64,000 bases of DNA, taken from positions 1-64,000 of the forward strand of contig DF240751.1 of the NCBI GenBank assembly GCA_000507305.1, in the 5' to 3' direction. Position 1 is the stretch's first letter; each line of letters starts with the position of its first letter. The translations under genes and the position numbers were made by a program. Shown here piece after piece: positions 1 to 13,100 of this stretch. The stretch is from Breviolum minutum Mf 1.05b.01. Lineage: Eukaryota; Sar; Dinophyceae; Suessiales; Symbiodiniaceae. The notes beneath the pieces are model-generated. The model was not told where the DNA came from. It ran no database searches and was given only the letters and a program-made list of their open reading frames with translations.

Positions 1-667
1 AGAACAACTTGAGCCTTCCAAGTTCAACATACAAAAAGTGCGCGTTTACAACAGGCTGCAACTTTTCATATATATTCAAATATATCTACATATATATAGA
101 TATATAGATATATCATCCATATTAATTAGAGTAGTAGAATCACCCCCCCCCCATAAAAAAAAAACACCAGCAACAGCTTTGTTGACTGTTCCATCTTGAA
201 CCTCGTTTCATGGTCCAATTTGATGGGATCTAGATCAGGGTGCAAGGTTCAAAAGACCTAGAAGTTGGAAATTGGAAAGTCCAAATCAATGTCTATCCAC
301 CATCACCTACTGAATATGATAACCCCTTCCCCGAAAACTAACATGTCCACTCTCAAAATCAATGGCATAGAAGATGCATTTTGTTGAAATGGTCCATTTT
401 CAGGTGACATCTTAATTTTCAGCGGGGTATGTTTATGATCATCATGTCTAGGTCATTTCAAAACAAAATAAATACACATCATGACATGAGTCCATTTGGA
501 GGCCTTAAAATGCTGCTAATGTTTTGCTTGCTTTCACTTATCTTTCGGATGTTACTACACTTTTGAGCAAGATTTAGGGGAAGTGATCAGTTCAGCGTCA
601 ATTTTAAGCTTGTCTTTTAGTCATTTTAGTCTTTCATCCAAAATTCAGCTTCAGATTAGAAACTTAC

Positions 668-3600
668 CTTGAACTTAAAAAACCAACGTCTTCTCCGACC
701 ACCAGCAATCTGCACTATGAAGACTGGGGTTCAACTCACTCTACAGTAACAACTGCCCCAAAACTCAAGAAAAAAAAACACGGCAGTTGCAGTGGATTTT
801 TTTTCACCAACAGGATTTCAAGTCAATGATTCTAAGCAAAACAGATTTGAAAAACAAAAATTACAGCACTTGTGGTGCTTCTGGCTGAAATGGCCCAGAA
901 AAAAGTTGACATGATTCGTTGTTCAACAGGTTCAACAACGTCCATGCTGCCGGGTGTTTAAAGATAAGAACCATTGATCCCTCCTGCAGTGGGGTTTTGA
1001 ATTTGCTCATGTTACGCGAAGGCTGGTGACTCAGTGACTTGGATGTGAAACCTTGAAGGCGATGGTGGGTTTTTGTTGGCATCTTCTTTTTTGGGGGGGA
1101 AAAGTTTCACCGTTTCACCCCTTCAGCAATTGCAGACTTCCAATGTGTTAAGGCCATAAGGCCATCCCCAAAAAAAGGAAAGAACATCCAACACACAGCT
1201 AGTTGGTGGTTGAACCAACCCATCTGAAAAAATATGAGTCAAAATGGGTTCATCTTCCCCAATTTTCGGGGTGAAAATGGAAAAAAAATTGAAACCACCA
1301 CCTAGACAGACAATGAGAACCCCCATGTTTCCCCAAAAAGGCTGCTGTATCGTCAGATCGTCGCCTCCCAACAAAAATGGGCCGCGCCTTCCCTGGAGCA
1401 GTAATGCCTTTATAATGGTTCAGCCAATCATGCATACGAGATGACAAGAAGGACGGCGGGTTGTACGGCGCCTGCCATGCAGGATTTTGAGGACAAGAAA
1501 TAGGCGGCCACAAAACTCACTCAAAAAGTGAGTTTAGTGCTACTTGTCGGTAGATCCAAAGTATACACCCCCGAAAACCAACATAGAACCTGAACATGGC
1601 ACCCTGGAAGAGGATATTCCACTTGGAAACTAGCATTTTCAGTTTCCGTTTCGGGTAGATTTGGAGCAAACATTGGAGCAACAGGCGGCTTCCCCCATCA
1701 ACTGCCTCCTGACCCTTGGACTGGTAGGTGTGGACAAAGTGCCAGTCCTTTAAGTACAAACCATCGCAACCTGGCGAGTTTAACGTCACCACAAGGGTGG
1801 TGATGTGGGACAAGTCTGCCATGTATGGTCGTGACAAAAAGTGATACCTGAGGTTACATGTGGCACAAGGTAGTGATTTAACCCTCCAGGAAAATTACCC
1901 AATCCGACCTTTGGAAGAGGACAATCATCGGCTCAAAAGTGTCGGCTGGTAGGGGGATATGTTAGTTCCTGGGAGAGTATGACTTATGTTCATGATGATT
2001 TAAATGTAAACCTAGTCAGGAAAAAATGCCCAAAAAAATCACCCTACCAACGACATTCAAGGTTGATGCAGGGAATGATCCAAAACGTAGCCAAGTGCCA
2101 ACGAAATTGTAAGCGGAAAACATATCTAAAAAAGCACAGACCAGCTGGTCTCAGCTGAAAAATATGTATTGCCAAATGGTATTAAATACAGTAGGCATAT
2201 AGGTCATAGGATTGTGTGCAGAAAGGGATGGACAAACAAATCTCCTTCAAAGCACGACATGCTTCCCACTTTATAAAGATTAAAAAAACTTGCATTTTCC
2301 TCCTGCAGATGCGTTCGTTCTGTCCCTCTCTCTGCAAATAGTGAGGAATCGTGACAGTTTCACCAGACTGAACTGAAATCATGTTTCAAAAATATCAACC
2401 TTTAATCCACGTCCAAATGTTCCAACCTCACATATCGGACTGGCCAAACATGCAAAACAAACGCCCTCAACATATCTCAACATGGCGCCCCGGCAAATCG
2501 GGACAGCCAAGCCGAACACCTCCTGGTTCACCACTATGGGTAAATATTCCTATACACCCCTGATGTTCTATCTTCGGGTTCCCCGAAAAATTTTTGGATC
2601 CTGGAATCCCCAATTTTCCTTTAAAGGAGACTTTCTTACAACATCTTTCAGAGGCCAAGCTACTAAACCTTCGGCGTAAACTGCGGTATTTAATTGGTGG
2701 CAGTGGCTACCTCTAAGTCATATGAAAAATATACTTTGAAAGTTGAAATTCATTCAATTTCACTAGATTGTCGAACACATAAGTGGTGCGGTGTTCAGGC
2801 ATTTTTGATTTTTGTAGACTATTTCCGTGGACAAGGTTAGCCCTCCAAATCGTCCTCCTTATCTACACCCCTTGAACACTAACCTGTTGAACCATGCTGA
2901 ACCTCCAAACTTCGGGGTTAAGCTGGCCCCTCACACAGCAAGGTTCCAGGACAATTACTCCCAAACATGTCGACTATCAAAGAAACCTCCTCTCCAATGA
3001 CCCCATTTGGAGGAAGCTCTACTTGAATCTTGGTGGATCCCCCCTTGAACCTTGGAGGATCCCCCCTTGTGAACCTTGGAGGATCCCGCCTTGAACCTTG
3101 GAGGATAGTTGCATCCTAGTACTTTTATAGGAAAGATTTTTTGAAAAAAGGCACACGGAAATGAATGGTTTGTAGTGGCATTGGCATTTACGTATTAATT
3201 CACAACATCTTTGTCCAAAGTTCATGGGCACCTTGCGGTTCCCGAGTTGCTAATTAGTTGCTCAGAAAATCACAACATCAACTTGCTTGCAACGGACCAA
3301 ACGGTTGGAAGATTTCTCCACCTGCCCTCATTTCACGGCTCCAACCTTGACCCGCAGCCAAGCAGTTGAAAAATGTACCAATGTCCCAGGTGTCCTGTCA
3401 CAAGCTCTGACCATGATTCATTGTCGCCTTCCCAAGGCGACATCTGTACTGTTTTTTTATATGTTTTTTTTGCCGCAGTTTCGAGGCAGTTTTGGGGAGT
3501 GCTGTTCCTCAAGTTCTTGTGTTTGGTTTGAGCAGTTTCCGTTTGGATGCTGATAAGGTCTCACATTGATACTAGTTTGGTACGATATCATAGTTCCTGA

Positions 3601-5553
3601 TGGATCCACTATGATTCACAGTAACCATCACCACTTTTTTCTGCCAAGGACTTCTAGCGATGCCATCCCATCACAACCATTCCCACAGAGCCGCGCCCTC
3701 CTGTTCCCCTGTGGTGCAATTGGTCAGTGGCCCCTCGAAACCGGCAAATTCCTCACCGAGTTCCTTCCAAAAAGATCGGAGATGAAAATGGGATCATCTG
3801 GGATAGCTACTCATCGACTCAGGTGTTCTCTTAGCAAGGGGATATGGAACAGTTCCCTGGAGGCCAACGAGAAACTATAATAGGATATATTAGGTGGAAG
3901 CCGGAATTCTGAACCCAAGACTCCTGAAGTCAATATATGATACCCAAAACAAAATACCCTGCCGCCTCCAAGAATCGTGGTGAGTGTTTTTCCACCTTGT
4001 ATATGGTTGCTTTTCATGGCACCCATTTGGCACTGGAGACGGTCATTGCCCCGTCCTGCAATTTTGCGGTGCCATCCTCATTACGCCAGTCGGTCCAACA
4101 ACGCCAGCTGGAAACCACATCCTCAACGGTTCGAGCGAATTTTGGAGGGACACAAGACCAGCGGAACGTTGGGTTAAGGGGGTTGGGAGTGCGGATAACC
4201 CAACCAATTGGAGAATTTGGACTGAAAAAAAAACAAGTCGCTTTTTGGCTCAAATGCCACCTCAAACCGCACAACTCCCAAGTTGGGGCAAGGTTTTGAT
4301 GGGGGAAAGTTCGGTTTCCCGAAAAAAAACATCTTTCCCTCTGCTTTTTTGAAGCCATGTTGGGCACCCAATCAACCTCAGTATAATTCCTGAATTCCAT
4401 ATTCATTGAAGTTACCCACAATTGCTGGGTTTTTACGGTAAAATATGTTACCTAAATATACCATACATTAGGATCCTATTGGATATTTTTTGGGGGGGGC
4501 CCAACCTCCCGGCGCCCCCCCCCCAACAAAAAGGAGCATGCGCTCTGGAATTCTATTGTGAACATCTTGGTTTGCCAACCGTTGGCGTAGAAAACCCCAT
4601 GTTTGCTTCCATAAAGTCGACCGAGCTGCCAGGAGGATCAGCGGACGATTCGCCGCAGCGTAGTCCTTCAGAAAGCGCAAGGACGTCAAGTCCTTCCTCT
4701 GAGCGACGGATGCCATTGACGGCACTATAGGCATTTTGGGGGAGAGCGCATGGTCCTTTTTTTTGGGGGTAGGCCGGGAGGTTGGGCCCCCAACAAAAAT
4801 ATCCAATAGGATCCTAATGTATGGTATATTTACCTAAAAATATTTTACCGGAAAACCAAGAAAGTGTGGGTATACAAAGAAATGCGCCATATGTGGATCC
4901 TATGAATTTGGGATATCGAGGCGATTTTCAGACAAGATTTGGAAAATGAATCCCCAGGAATTGGGAAGGATGATGTGTTGGGCTTCTTCATCTGAAAGGG
5001 GATGACGGCTTCAGGGTCCGTTCCGCCATTGGTTGAAAGACAAACTACAAGTCAATCCACCATTTTAGAGCTGAAAACCTGCTGAGACTGATGGAAGAAA
5101 TCACCACTTGAGATGCAGAAAACCCTGTAGATAGTATGAACTGGATGACAACATGGCAAACTGCGAAACCTTGAAAAATGGGCCAATGTTTTTTCCATTC
5201 ATTGTACTTGATCCTGCCTGCAGAACCAATTCAATACACCCCTCAAATTTAACATGTCCCCTAACAAGGCACCATTTCAAAAAAAAACACACACACGTAG
5301 ATTTCCAACTTCCAACCATCATGCTTGAGGGGCAAAACTTGTTAGTTTTGCAGAGGAAAGCATGCCTTTTACCATTATTTACGGTTTTGAACTTTCACCA
5401 AATCTTTCACCTATCAACTGTCAGCTGCCCAACTTTCACCTATCATCTGTGCAGCACGAGTCACACGCTCACCCGATCAATCACCCTGTGCGCCGCGTCG
5501 ACTTCAGGGACTTCAGCTTCAGCCGCGTTCGGCGGATCCGCTGCCGGATCCAT
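668..5553 (-). CDS. JmjC-domain oxygenase, JMJD4-like (gene 5, runs off the left edge)
   Basis: Fe(II)/2-oxoglutarate JmjC proteins hydroxylate or demethylate proteins. Exons: 5473-5553 (MDPAADPPNAAEAEVPEVDA, then HRVIDR), 4596-4698 (RKDLTSLRFLKDYAAANRPL then ILL), 1736-1770 (CDGLYLKDWHF), 1408-1471 (APYNPPSFLSSRMHDWLNHY) and 668-709 (IAGGRRRRWFFKFK before a GTAAGT donor). NRPLIL, YLKDWHF, P-x-F-x5-DWLN and GRRRRW occur in JmjC order, most like the JMJD4 group. The exon holding the HxD iron site was not found, and exons between 1.8 and 4.6 kb are missing. An in-frame ATG at 5589 could be the true start. Confidence 0.68.
1199..1305. repeat. Family A inverted-repeat element
   Basis: Starts CTAGTTGGTGGTT and ends AACCACCACCTAG. 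The internal part has the family signature GAAAAAATATGAGTCAAAAT and a CCCCAATTTTCGGGG core. No coding capacity, so MITE-like. Confidence 0.85.
3010..3107. repeat. Tandem repeat of about 26 bp
   Basis: Four imperfect units of CTTGGAGGATCCCCCCTTGA. In an intron of gene 5. Confidence 0.85.
4438..4852. repeat. Inverted repeat (family D) bracketing a JmjC exon
   Basis: Arms at about 4438-4526 and 4754-4852 are near-perfect reverse complements, sharing TATACCATACATTAGGATCC. The coding exon 4596-4698 lies in the roughly 230-base space between them. Related sequence occurs near 12640-12760, 34020-34125 and 42610-42710. Confidence 0.85.
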
Positions 5554-5596
5554 TGGCGTCAAATTGATGCGGGTGTATGTTGGAATCATGTTGAAT

Positions 5597-7063
5597 CTTT
5601 GATGATTTAAGTCGTGATTCCAAGATTAGTTGATTGATTTTTGTTTGGGGGGTGTGATTCTTAAGTTGATTTTTTGGGGGTGATGTAAAGTTTTATTACC
5701 TGACCTCGAAGCTCTTTTTTATGCTACTGCCGGCTCCGTTTGATAATTAGTGCAGAAATTCATCTGTTTCACCATAGTTGAGCAAGGGAAACAATGCATG
5801 CAGCTCTTCTGTACGAACGTATCTTACACTTGTTGCAATAACATTTGCAGTGCCATCCCATGATGCAACGCATAGTTGATTAGCAGTAATCTCCGTAGAA
5901 GAAGTGTTCATCTGACACAAAAAAAATGGCAAATGCCAGACTACTCCGGACCGGAAAAAAGGTACGACTCTAACTCTTCCACTCCTCTATCTTTCAGGTG
6001 CTAATTTTTGGGTGGTGTCTTGTTTTTTGGGTATCAGTTTTCTACACCCGATGTTCAAAAACGATCTATCAAAGTGAAGTAGCTATATGCATAGCTGCAG
6101 CAAAAAGCATGCGGTGCTATGGGCATGCGATTGGATCAAGCAAAATCGCTCAAACGTCTTGTATCGCGGGCAGGTTCTAAACACAACTAAATATAAACAT
6201 GACCGGAGGTAGCAAGTGATGTTGGGTCATCCACAGAAGCAAGACACTGAAATCGACCAAGTCATGTCAAAACACAAAAACCGATTGCAAGACACAACAG
6301 ATCGAGCTAAAAAGTGACGAAGTCCAACTGTCAAGGGGAAGTGACATTGATGTGTGCATGTCCACGCCCCTAAACTAACAGCTGGAACCTTAAAAGAATG
6401 GAGTTCTGGAAGAGGAGAGCCTTTCGGAAACGAGTTTTCGGGGGTATTGATATATATATATATATATATATTTAGAATTGAGGACGGGCAATGAATCCAC
6501 GAATGGACATCAATCTGGGGGCAAAATCTGGATGGTTCAAATTCAGAGTCACCACTTTATTTGGGTTTCCTAAATGAATCAACCATTTCATTTTGTGTTT
6601 TTAGGGAATGCTTGAATTGATCTTCAAACAAAAATCCAAGTCCCTGACCAAATTTGCAAAATGAGCAGTGGTCCATTTCACTGGCTTCTTAAGTGATGGG
6701 GTCCGGAAACCATGGATTGTAATCCCTATACATGACGTTGGCAAGTATTTCATGCTAGCATTCTCCGCCCAAAAACGCCCAAACGATACAGAGAGAACCA
6801 TGGCAAAATGATCATCAAGTGAACCTTCGTGATGTCAACCAATCAATCAACCAACCAATCATAACAGAGGTTTTAAAGAAAGCTACGTATCATTCTCATC
6901 AAATGACATTCACCAAAAAAAAGAGATACACTCCCGAAGTTTAACAGCTCGCCCCTGAAAAATGATGGTTGGAAAACTACTTTCCTTTTGGGTTTCGGTA
7001 ACTTTTCAGGGGCAAGCTGTTAAACTTCAGGGTGGGTAGATGATCTCCAAGGTGCCTTTTTTT
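5597..7063. other. Spacer between genes 4 and 5
   Basis: About 1.5 kb, AT-rich, with a TA run at 6450-6473 and most of a family B inverted-repeat element at about 6931-7037 that ends close to the gene 4 stop. No exon seen. Confidence 0.5.
6931..7037. repeat. Family B inverted-repeat element
   Basis: TTTAACAGCTCGCCCCTGAA...TTCAGGGGCAAGCTGTTAAA arms are near-perfect reverse complements. Confidence 0.85.
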
Positions 7064-7126
7064 TCACTCCTGGCTCTCTTGGATCAGATATTGCTGCAGC
7101 ATTCGAATGGTCGGATAGTCAAAGAC
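7064..7126 (-). CDS. Carrier domain last exon and stop
   Basis: VFDYPTIRMLQQYLIQESQE then TGA at 7064-7066. TPS joined to VFDYPT is the standard loop and helix 4 of type I carrier domains. The alternative of a GA donor after CAG would extend the gene, but the protein end is natural here. Confidence 0.87.
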   Translation of the reverse strand, partial: VFDYPTIRMLQQYLIQESQE

Positions 7127-10100
7127 CTGATTTCTTCACAGCCACAGCATCCTAAAGCCTCCCACTACTATACCACGCGAGGCATGTCATCAGCTAGTGG
7201 TAAATTGGTGGTTTGGGATTCTACCGGCTGCCCCTAAGTAAGAATCCCTTTCATAAGGGAATCCCAACACTCCAAACCACCAACCCAAACCACCAATTTA
7301 CCATTAGCTGGCGTCGTATTATTCAAAGATATTCAAAGAAAATACTTGTTTGTAATACGTACATCACTTGGGACTTGGAAGAAGATTTTATTAGGAATTT
7401 TTGTACAGGGGGGGGTAGGGAATTGTCCTTACAAAAACCACCATTGCTTTTCATAGATGGTTGTTAGGTTGATCAAATTATTTGCGTTTTTCTTTGATCA
7501 GAATATAGGGTTTACAATAGAACACCCACACCACCAATCCAAAGCAACACTTGAGCCTAACCTCATGTGTAACAATAACATGGATACAGTACCGAAACAA
7601 ATAACCATATTTGCAAGGAGATACATGTTCCAAACTATCAATTTTGGTATCCATGTTAAATTTCCAGAGTGTAATTGGTCTTTCGTAGCTCCATTGTATA
7701 ACTTGAAAAGGTTGGGTGATATGGGGAATGGATTGCGGATTGTGGAAAATATCACTTTTGTGAAGGGTATAGAATAGTTCAAAATGAATCATTAACAGAA
7801 AATTCACGTGGATTTTTCAACTACCACCAATGCTATAATACATAATTAATAGATATATATATATACTAGGATCTATGATAATCTATGATCTATGTATTAT
7901 ACATAGTGCAATGTTTCTAGGTTCTAGTGTTTCCACGTATCTTTACATCTTTTTGTTCAGCATCTACACCTTTTACCCCCAAACGCCACCTTCCAACAAC
8001 CAAGGTGCCACGGAAGGCGTCAGCGCTGTTTCAAAGTCACGGTTCAGCATACTTACCAAGGAAACACCCGACAAACTGTCCATGCCCGCATCAATGAAAG
8101 CAGTATCCAACTCAACCTGAATTGGGAGGCTTGGGAGGATGCTGGGGAGGCTGGGAGGCTTTGGAGGTGTGAATCTGTTGAGGTGTTTTCACTAATGAAT
8201 TTGGGGAAGTTTTGGGCTGTTTTTGTTTAAGAAATCTTGAGTTGGTGTGCTACAAAGAATGGTCTCCTAAGATCTTGTACCCAGATGTTTGAAAAATGCA
8301 AATAAGAACTCCAATCAACCCAGATGGGCCCACCCTTCGGGGTTTGTCATTGCAACAATGGCTCGGCATTGATGTATGTCGACATCATGAACCCACTTCC
8401 AAATGCCGTTTCTCCCACCAAACATCTTTACCAAAAAACGTGACTTGTTCACAACGGCAGTGGGATGGAGGCATGAAGGGTTTTTGTTGGAGATGAAGGT
8501 TTATTGGGTGTGAGTCGGTTCAAATCACCAAAACTGGTCGTTTTCCATTGTCATGTTTAGTCTTCGGGGGAGTATATACATCAATTTCCTTGCTCACCTT
8601 CTCCCCAAAAAAATGGCTGGGCTTCTTGTGGAGGAAAAAACCTCAAAAGTCCGGTCTGGGTTTGTATGCTTCTGACATATCCAAAAAAACAAAGAAACTA
8701 ATCATCTCCCCATGTCTGGAAAATATATAATCTCCACTACCCTCCCATAACCATCATAGTTGAAAGACAGCTTCATAGAATCTCATTGACACATCTTCAG
8801 CGCATCAACTGAACATCCCCCCCCAAAAAAAAAACGACCTGACCAACCATCAACACCCATCAACACCCATCAACACCTAACACCATATCCACATCCCTCC
8901 ATGTATCTCCATGTCACTTCTTCTGTTCCAGAGGTCAAATCTTTCACAAAGCGAATCAGTGTTTTTCCCACTTCCGCAGCATTCAAGGCTTCAGATTGAG
9001 GCACCTCAGCTGACAAATGACGGCAACCGAACATGACCTCGGTTTCTCCGCGGGTTTAGGTAGCCCATCTGAGAACGGATAGGGTTGGGGGTGGTTAGGT
9101 TGGATAAACATGTTATAAACCAAGCCAAGGTACCACGCTACTTTCCGAAGCTGTCCTTTCCTCCACCTTGGGCGAAGTCACTGTTGGCTCCCTTTCTGCA
9201 GAGGATGTCGGAGCTGGAGCTGGCTGATCCTTCCACGGTTCAAGGGCGAGTCGGGAAAACTATGGAAAATTATATAAATCACAGGTTTTTCAGTAGCAAA
9301 TATCAAACATGTTCCAAAATACATCATAATATCTCCAACTTACCACCCGTAAAGGTGCCCCCCCGTCAGAAACAAAGGTATTGATTGTGCCCCTTAAGAA
9401 GGCCTTAATTTCTGGGGGAGGGGAGGTTAACCAGTCATTTCCATACGTATCCCCTATAAATTTCAGGAGCCCCAATCAGCCTCAGGGTTGAGAGGCTTTG
9501 CGGTGAGATGCCCTTTTTTTTTTGGGGGGGGGGGGTGGAATATTTAAACATCACCCTAAAAGGGGCTGGAAAAATGATGATTGACATAGATCACCAACAT
9601 TTTGAAAGATCGTATACACGTTGGGTTGTCCCTTTCCCAGTAATAGTGGCTTGGCTCAGATGAAGAGTTTTTCGTTGTAGGATCCCCAAACTCGCAATTA
9701 GGTAATATCATGTCATCCTGCTGGTGACGATTGTATATTTGGTGACCGGGGGAGCAAGGCAATTTATTCAGAGCTTGGTAGTGGTTTCAAATCTGTGTTT
9801 ATTTTCTACCAGACTCAAGGAGATGATCCAATTTGATGAGATTTTTTTTCAGATGGGTGGCTCAACCACCACTTAGAGAGCCAAGTTTTTCTGGGGGGAC
9901 CAATAACTTCCAGCCTGCCACACTTTTATGAAAAGTGATGAGTTTAGAAGCAGCCCACGAAGGGACATATCACGGCATTTTATAGGTTCCCAACTACACC
10001 TGCCATCCACAGTCTTGACATTTGGTTGATTCTGTATGGTAAATGTAGGTAAATGAAACATACCTGCCATATAGGGAACCTGTAGGATGGATACTTGTAG

Positions 10101-13100
10101 TTAAACTAGACCCCTCCATGAAACAAATAAGTTGGAACTAAGTCAGATTAGAGGCTTTGAAAGATTCGAGTTTCCTTTTTTGGGGGGAGACACTTCGAGA
10201 GGTGAGGTGGTGATAATCTGATACTCGACGCCTCCAAGAATCATGGTTCAGTGGAAAATTGGTCCCCTCGGGTAACCGCACTGAGAGAAACAGAAGCAAT
10301 ATTTTTGCACTCATCAATTCTGAACCATGCAGCAAGTTTCGAATGACGAACCTTGACTGTCAAAAGAACAGACTTTTTATCTGCATCCTCTCTCGTCTCT
10401 CTAATTTCAGCCACTTCCCCCAAACATGCACAATTCAACATAACATATTATTATAATATATATATATATACATATATATTACGTATATATCTTGGCTATT
10501 CTTGGCTCATGATAGGTTTTAGCTAAACTAGCAACACTTGTGTCGCTCCTTCTTCTTGGTCAACATCTCGATGACGTTGGCAGCTTCTTCCTGCGGAGAA
10601 ATTCCGCCAACTTCGGAAGGGATGGAGGAGCCCATTCCCAAAAAAGAACACAAACTTCCCTCAAACAAGAAACGTACCATGTATCTACATAGCAATAAAA
10701 ATAAANAATATAATATACTANACTACATAGTATAATAATTTAGTACGTGGACGGCAGACGNAAAAATAAATATATATATATATACACATATGTAAATATT
10801 TTATGTATATTTGAAAAAAAATAATATATATATAGCTAGATTTTGTTTCGAATGGCAACCATATCTGAAGGTTACCAAATTTAGAGGTTCCTACAAAAAC
10901 CCAAAAAAAACATAGCAATTTCACATCCCAACACCAGAGCTTTTTGATTTGTGAGAAACACCTTCCACCTTCCCCCACAAATTTCCATCCACCCGGAGGT
11001 TTCACGTGTGTAAGTCGCCTCGGCTTCCAGGTCACCACATCCTTGCGCTAAAGCTGCAGCTTGCTTTGCTGCATCCAAAGCTTCTTCCTTGACACCTGTC
11101 AGAGGATGGAGTTTGCATCCAATGGGTGTCGGGCTGGAAGTTGGTTGGTAACTATTTAGTTAGTATTTCACCTTCACCTATTTACCTGACTTACAACCTA
11201 CCTACTATATAGGGGTTATAGTCTTACAATCCATTTACTAAGTTCCCCATGGACATCCCAGTACACTAGTACACTAAATGATTCACACACCCTAAGGGAT
11301 GGATTCCCCAAGCATTGAAAGAAATTGTGGATTTGTGTAATGGGAATTCATGATGATTGGATGTTGGGAAAAAAATGGCTGTTGGTGATCGAGAATCAAG
11401 GTGGCTGGAAGGAGTATTGAAGTAGCTTTATATACTACTAAATGTTCGCCCAGTATGATAGTAAGGATAGTGTGTTGCCCTATATGATAAGGTACTCAGT
11501 ATGATAGTTCACCTACTTCATAGTATGGATAGAAAGTGTATGAAGGTGTAAATTACCCAAACTTTCAGACATCCCTAATATCCCTGTTCGGCTCAAAAAG
11601 TGGTGAAACGTCAGGTTTTGTTGAAGGAAATGAGCAACCAATCTTTGGATAAGCTTATATATCTTTGGGGGAATATCTCCCAAGTCGTCAGGTAATCGAA
11701 ATTACCATTCAGATCTTCCAGTTGTATCCGTGTTTTTGCTTTAACAACCAAAACAAAATAGCATCTCATATCTGCATATATCTGGGAACACTTGAACATG
11801 TTTTTACAATTCCACGATTAGAATCAAGTAGTTTTAAACACCAATATTGCAAGGATTCCCTTCCTCAAGTACTTCATTGAGATCTCCATTCGAGTGCTTA
11901 GATCCAGTGGTCCACCTGGCCCATGAGATCAACGACCACCCGACCTTCAGCAGAGTGAAGTTGACTGATCATCAACCAGCAGCGCACCTGGTCCAATGGA
12001 CAACGCTCAACGCTAAGTTGGTCAAACTCTCTTCCGTAAAATCGCGGACCTGCTTCTTTTTTTTCGGTTACACTTTCTGAAACTGCCATAGCACCTGCCA
12101 GTTTGGCTAGTTTTTCAACCATCAATTTTCAGGTGCTAGGTTAGTTTCAGGGAGGGTATTTCATCGTTAAGCCGTTAAACCTATCTATCACGATGGAAAT
12201 TCCACCATGAAAGCGTGTGGAATGTTTAACAGTCCTGCCATCACTAGGAGTCCACCATTTAAAGGGGGTAGCAACCGTTCTCAATAATGCATACTTCCTC
12301 TGCATTGCGATTATCCGCCTTCTACATGGTGATGATTGATGATAATCTATTCTAGCTAACTATGAGTTCCCAAGTATCTTGTTTGGCGAACACGGAATGC
12401 CATGGAAGAAAATGGTGTTACGGTTGAGCTACAACCGAACTCAATACTGTAGTTATAAACAGTAGTAGCTTAAAAATCTGTCGAGCATCTTTTTATAACC
12501 CCCTATAATCCAATCAACCAGGATTCTTTTGCGTAGATCACACCAACCCCAACCGCCCCTGAAAACTAACATATCCCCTGAAAATTGATGGCTGGAAGAT
12601 GATGAAATTTCCCTTTAAAATGGTCCCTGTTCACGGGACTTTCGTTCATTGCCAAGCCATCCATGGGACTGGTATATTTACATACATCTACCATAAAAAA
12701 TCAACCATTCATGTAGGTAAAAAAAACCATAGTCACTACATAGATCCTATGGGAAATGGTGTGAAATATATCCAAATGTAGGGAAATGGATGGTATTCAT
12801 AGGAAAAATGCTGGTACCCTTGGGATGGTACCCTTAATAGTCAACCCCATATACACCATATTTTCCTATGAGGTATGGGAATGGGAAGATCGTTTCTCAC
12901 CTCATTCAGTTGATCTCCCAACTTCTTGCACGACTCTTGGGCATCTTGTGCGAAGCGAAGGCCAGTGCCTTGGCGATCCAAGGCAAAGGGGAGGGTCCGT
13001 GCCTTGGAGGTAGGTCGTTTAAACAAGGTGCTGTTGGTGGTTTCGTAGTTGAAAATCATATACGGAATGTATGTGAATTTATCTAAAGATCCAGTTTAAC

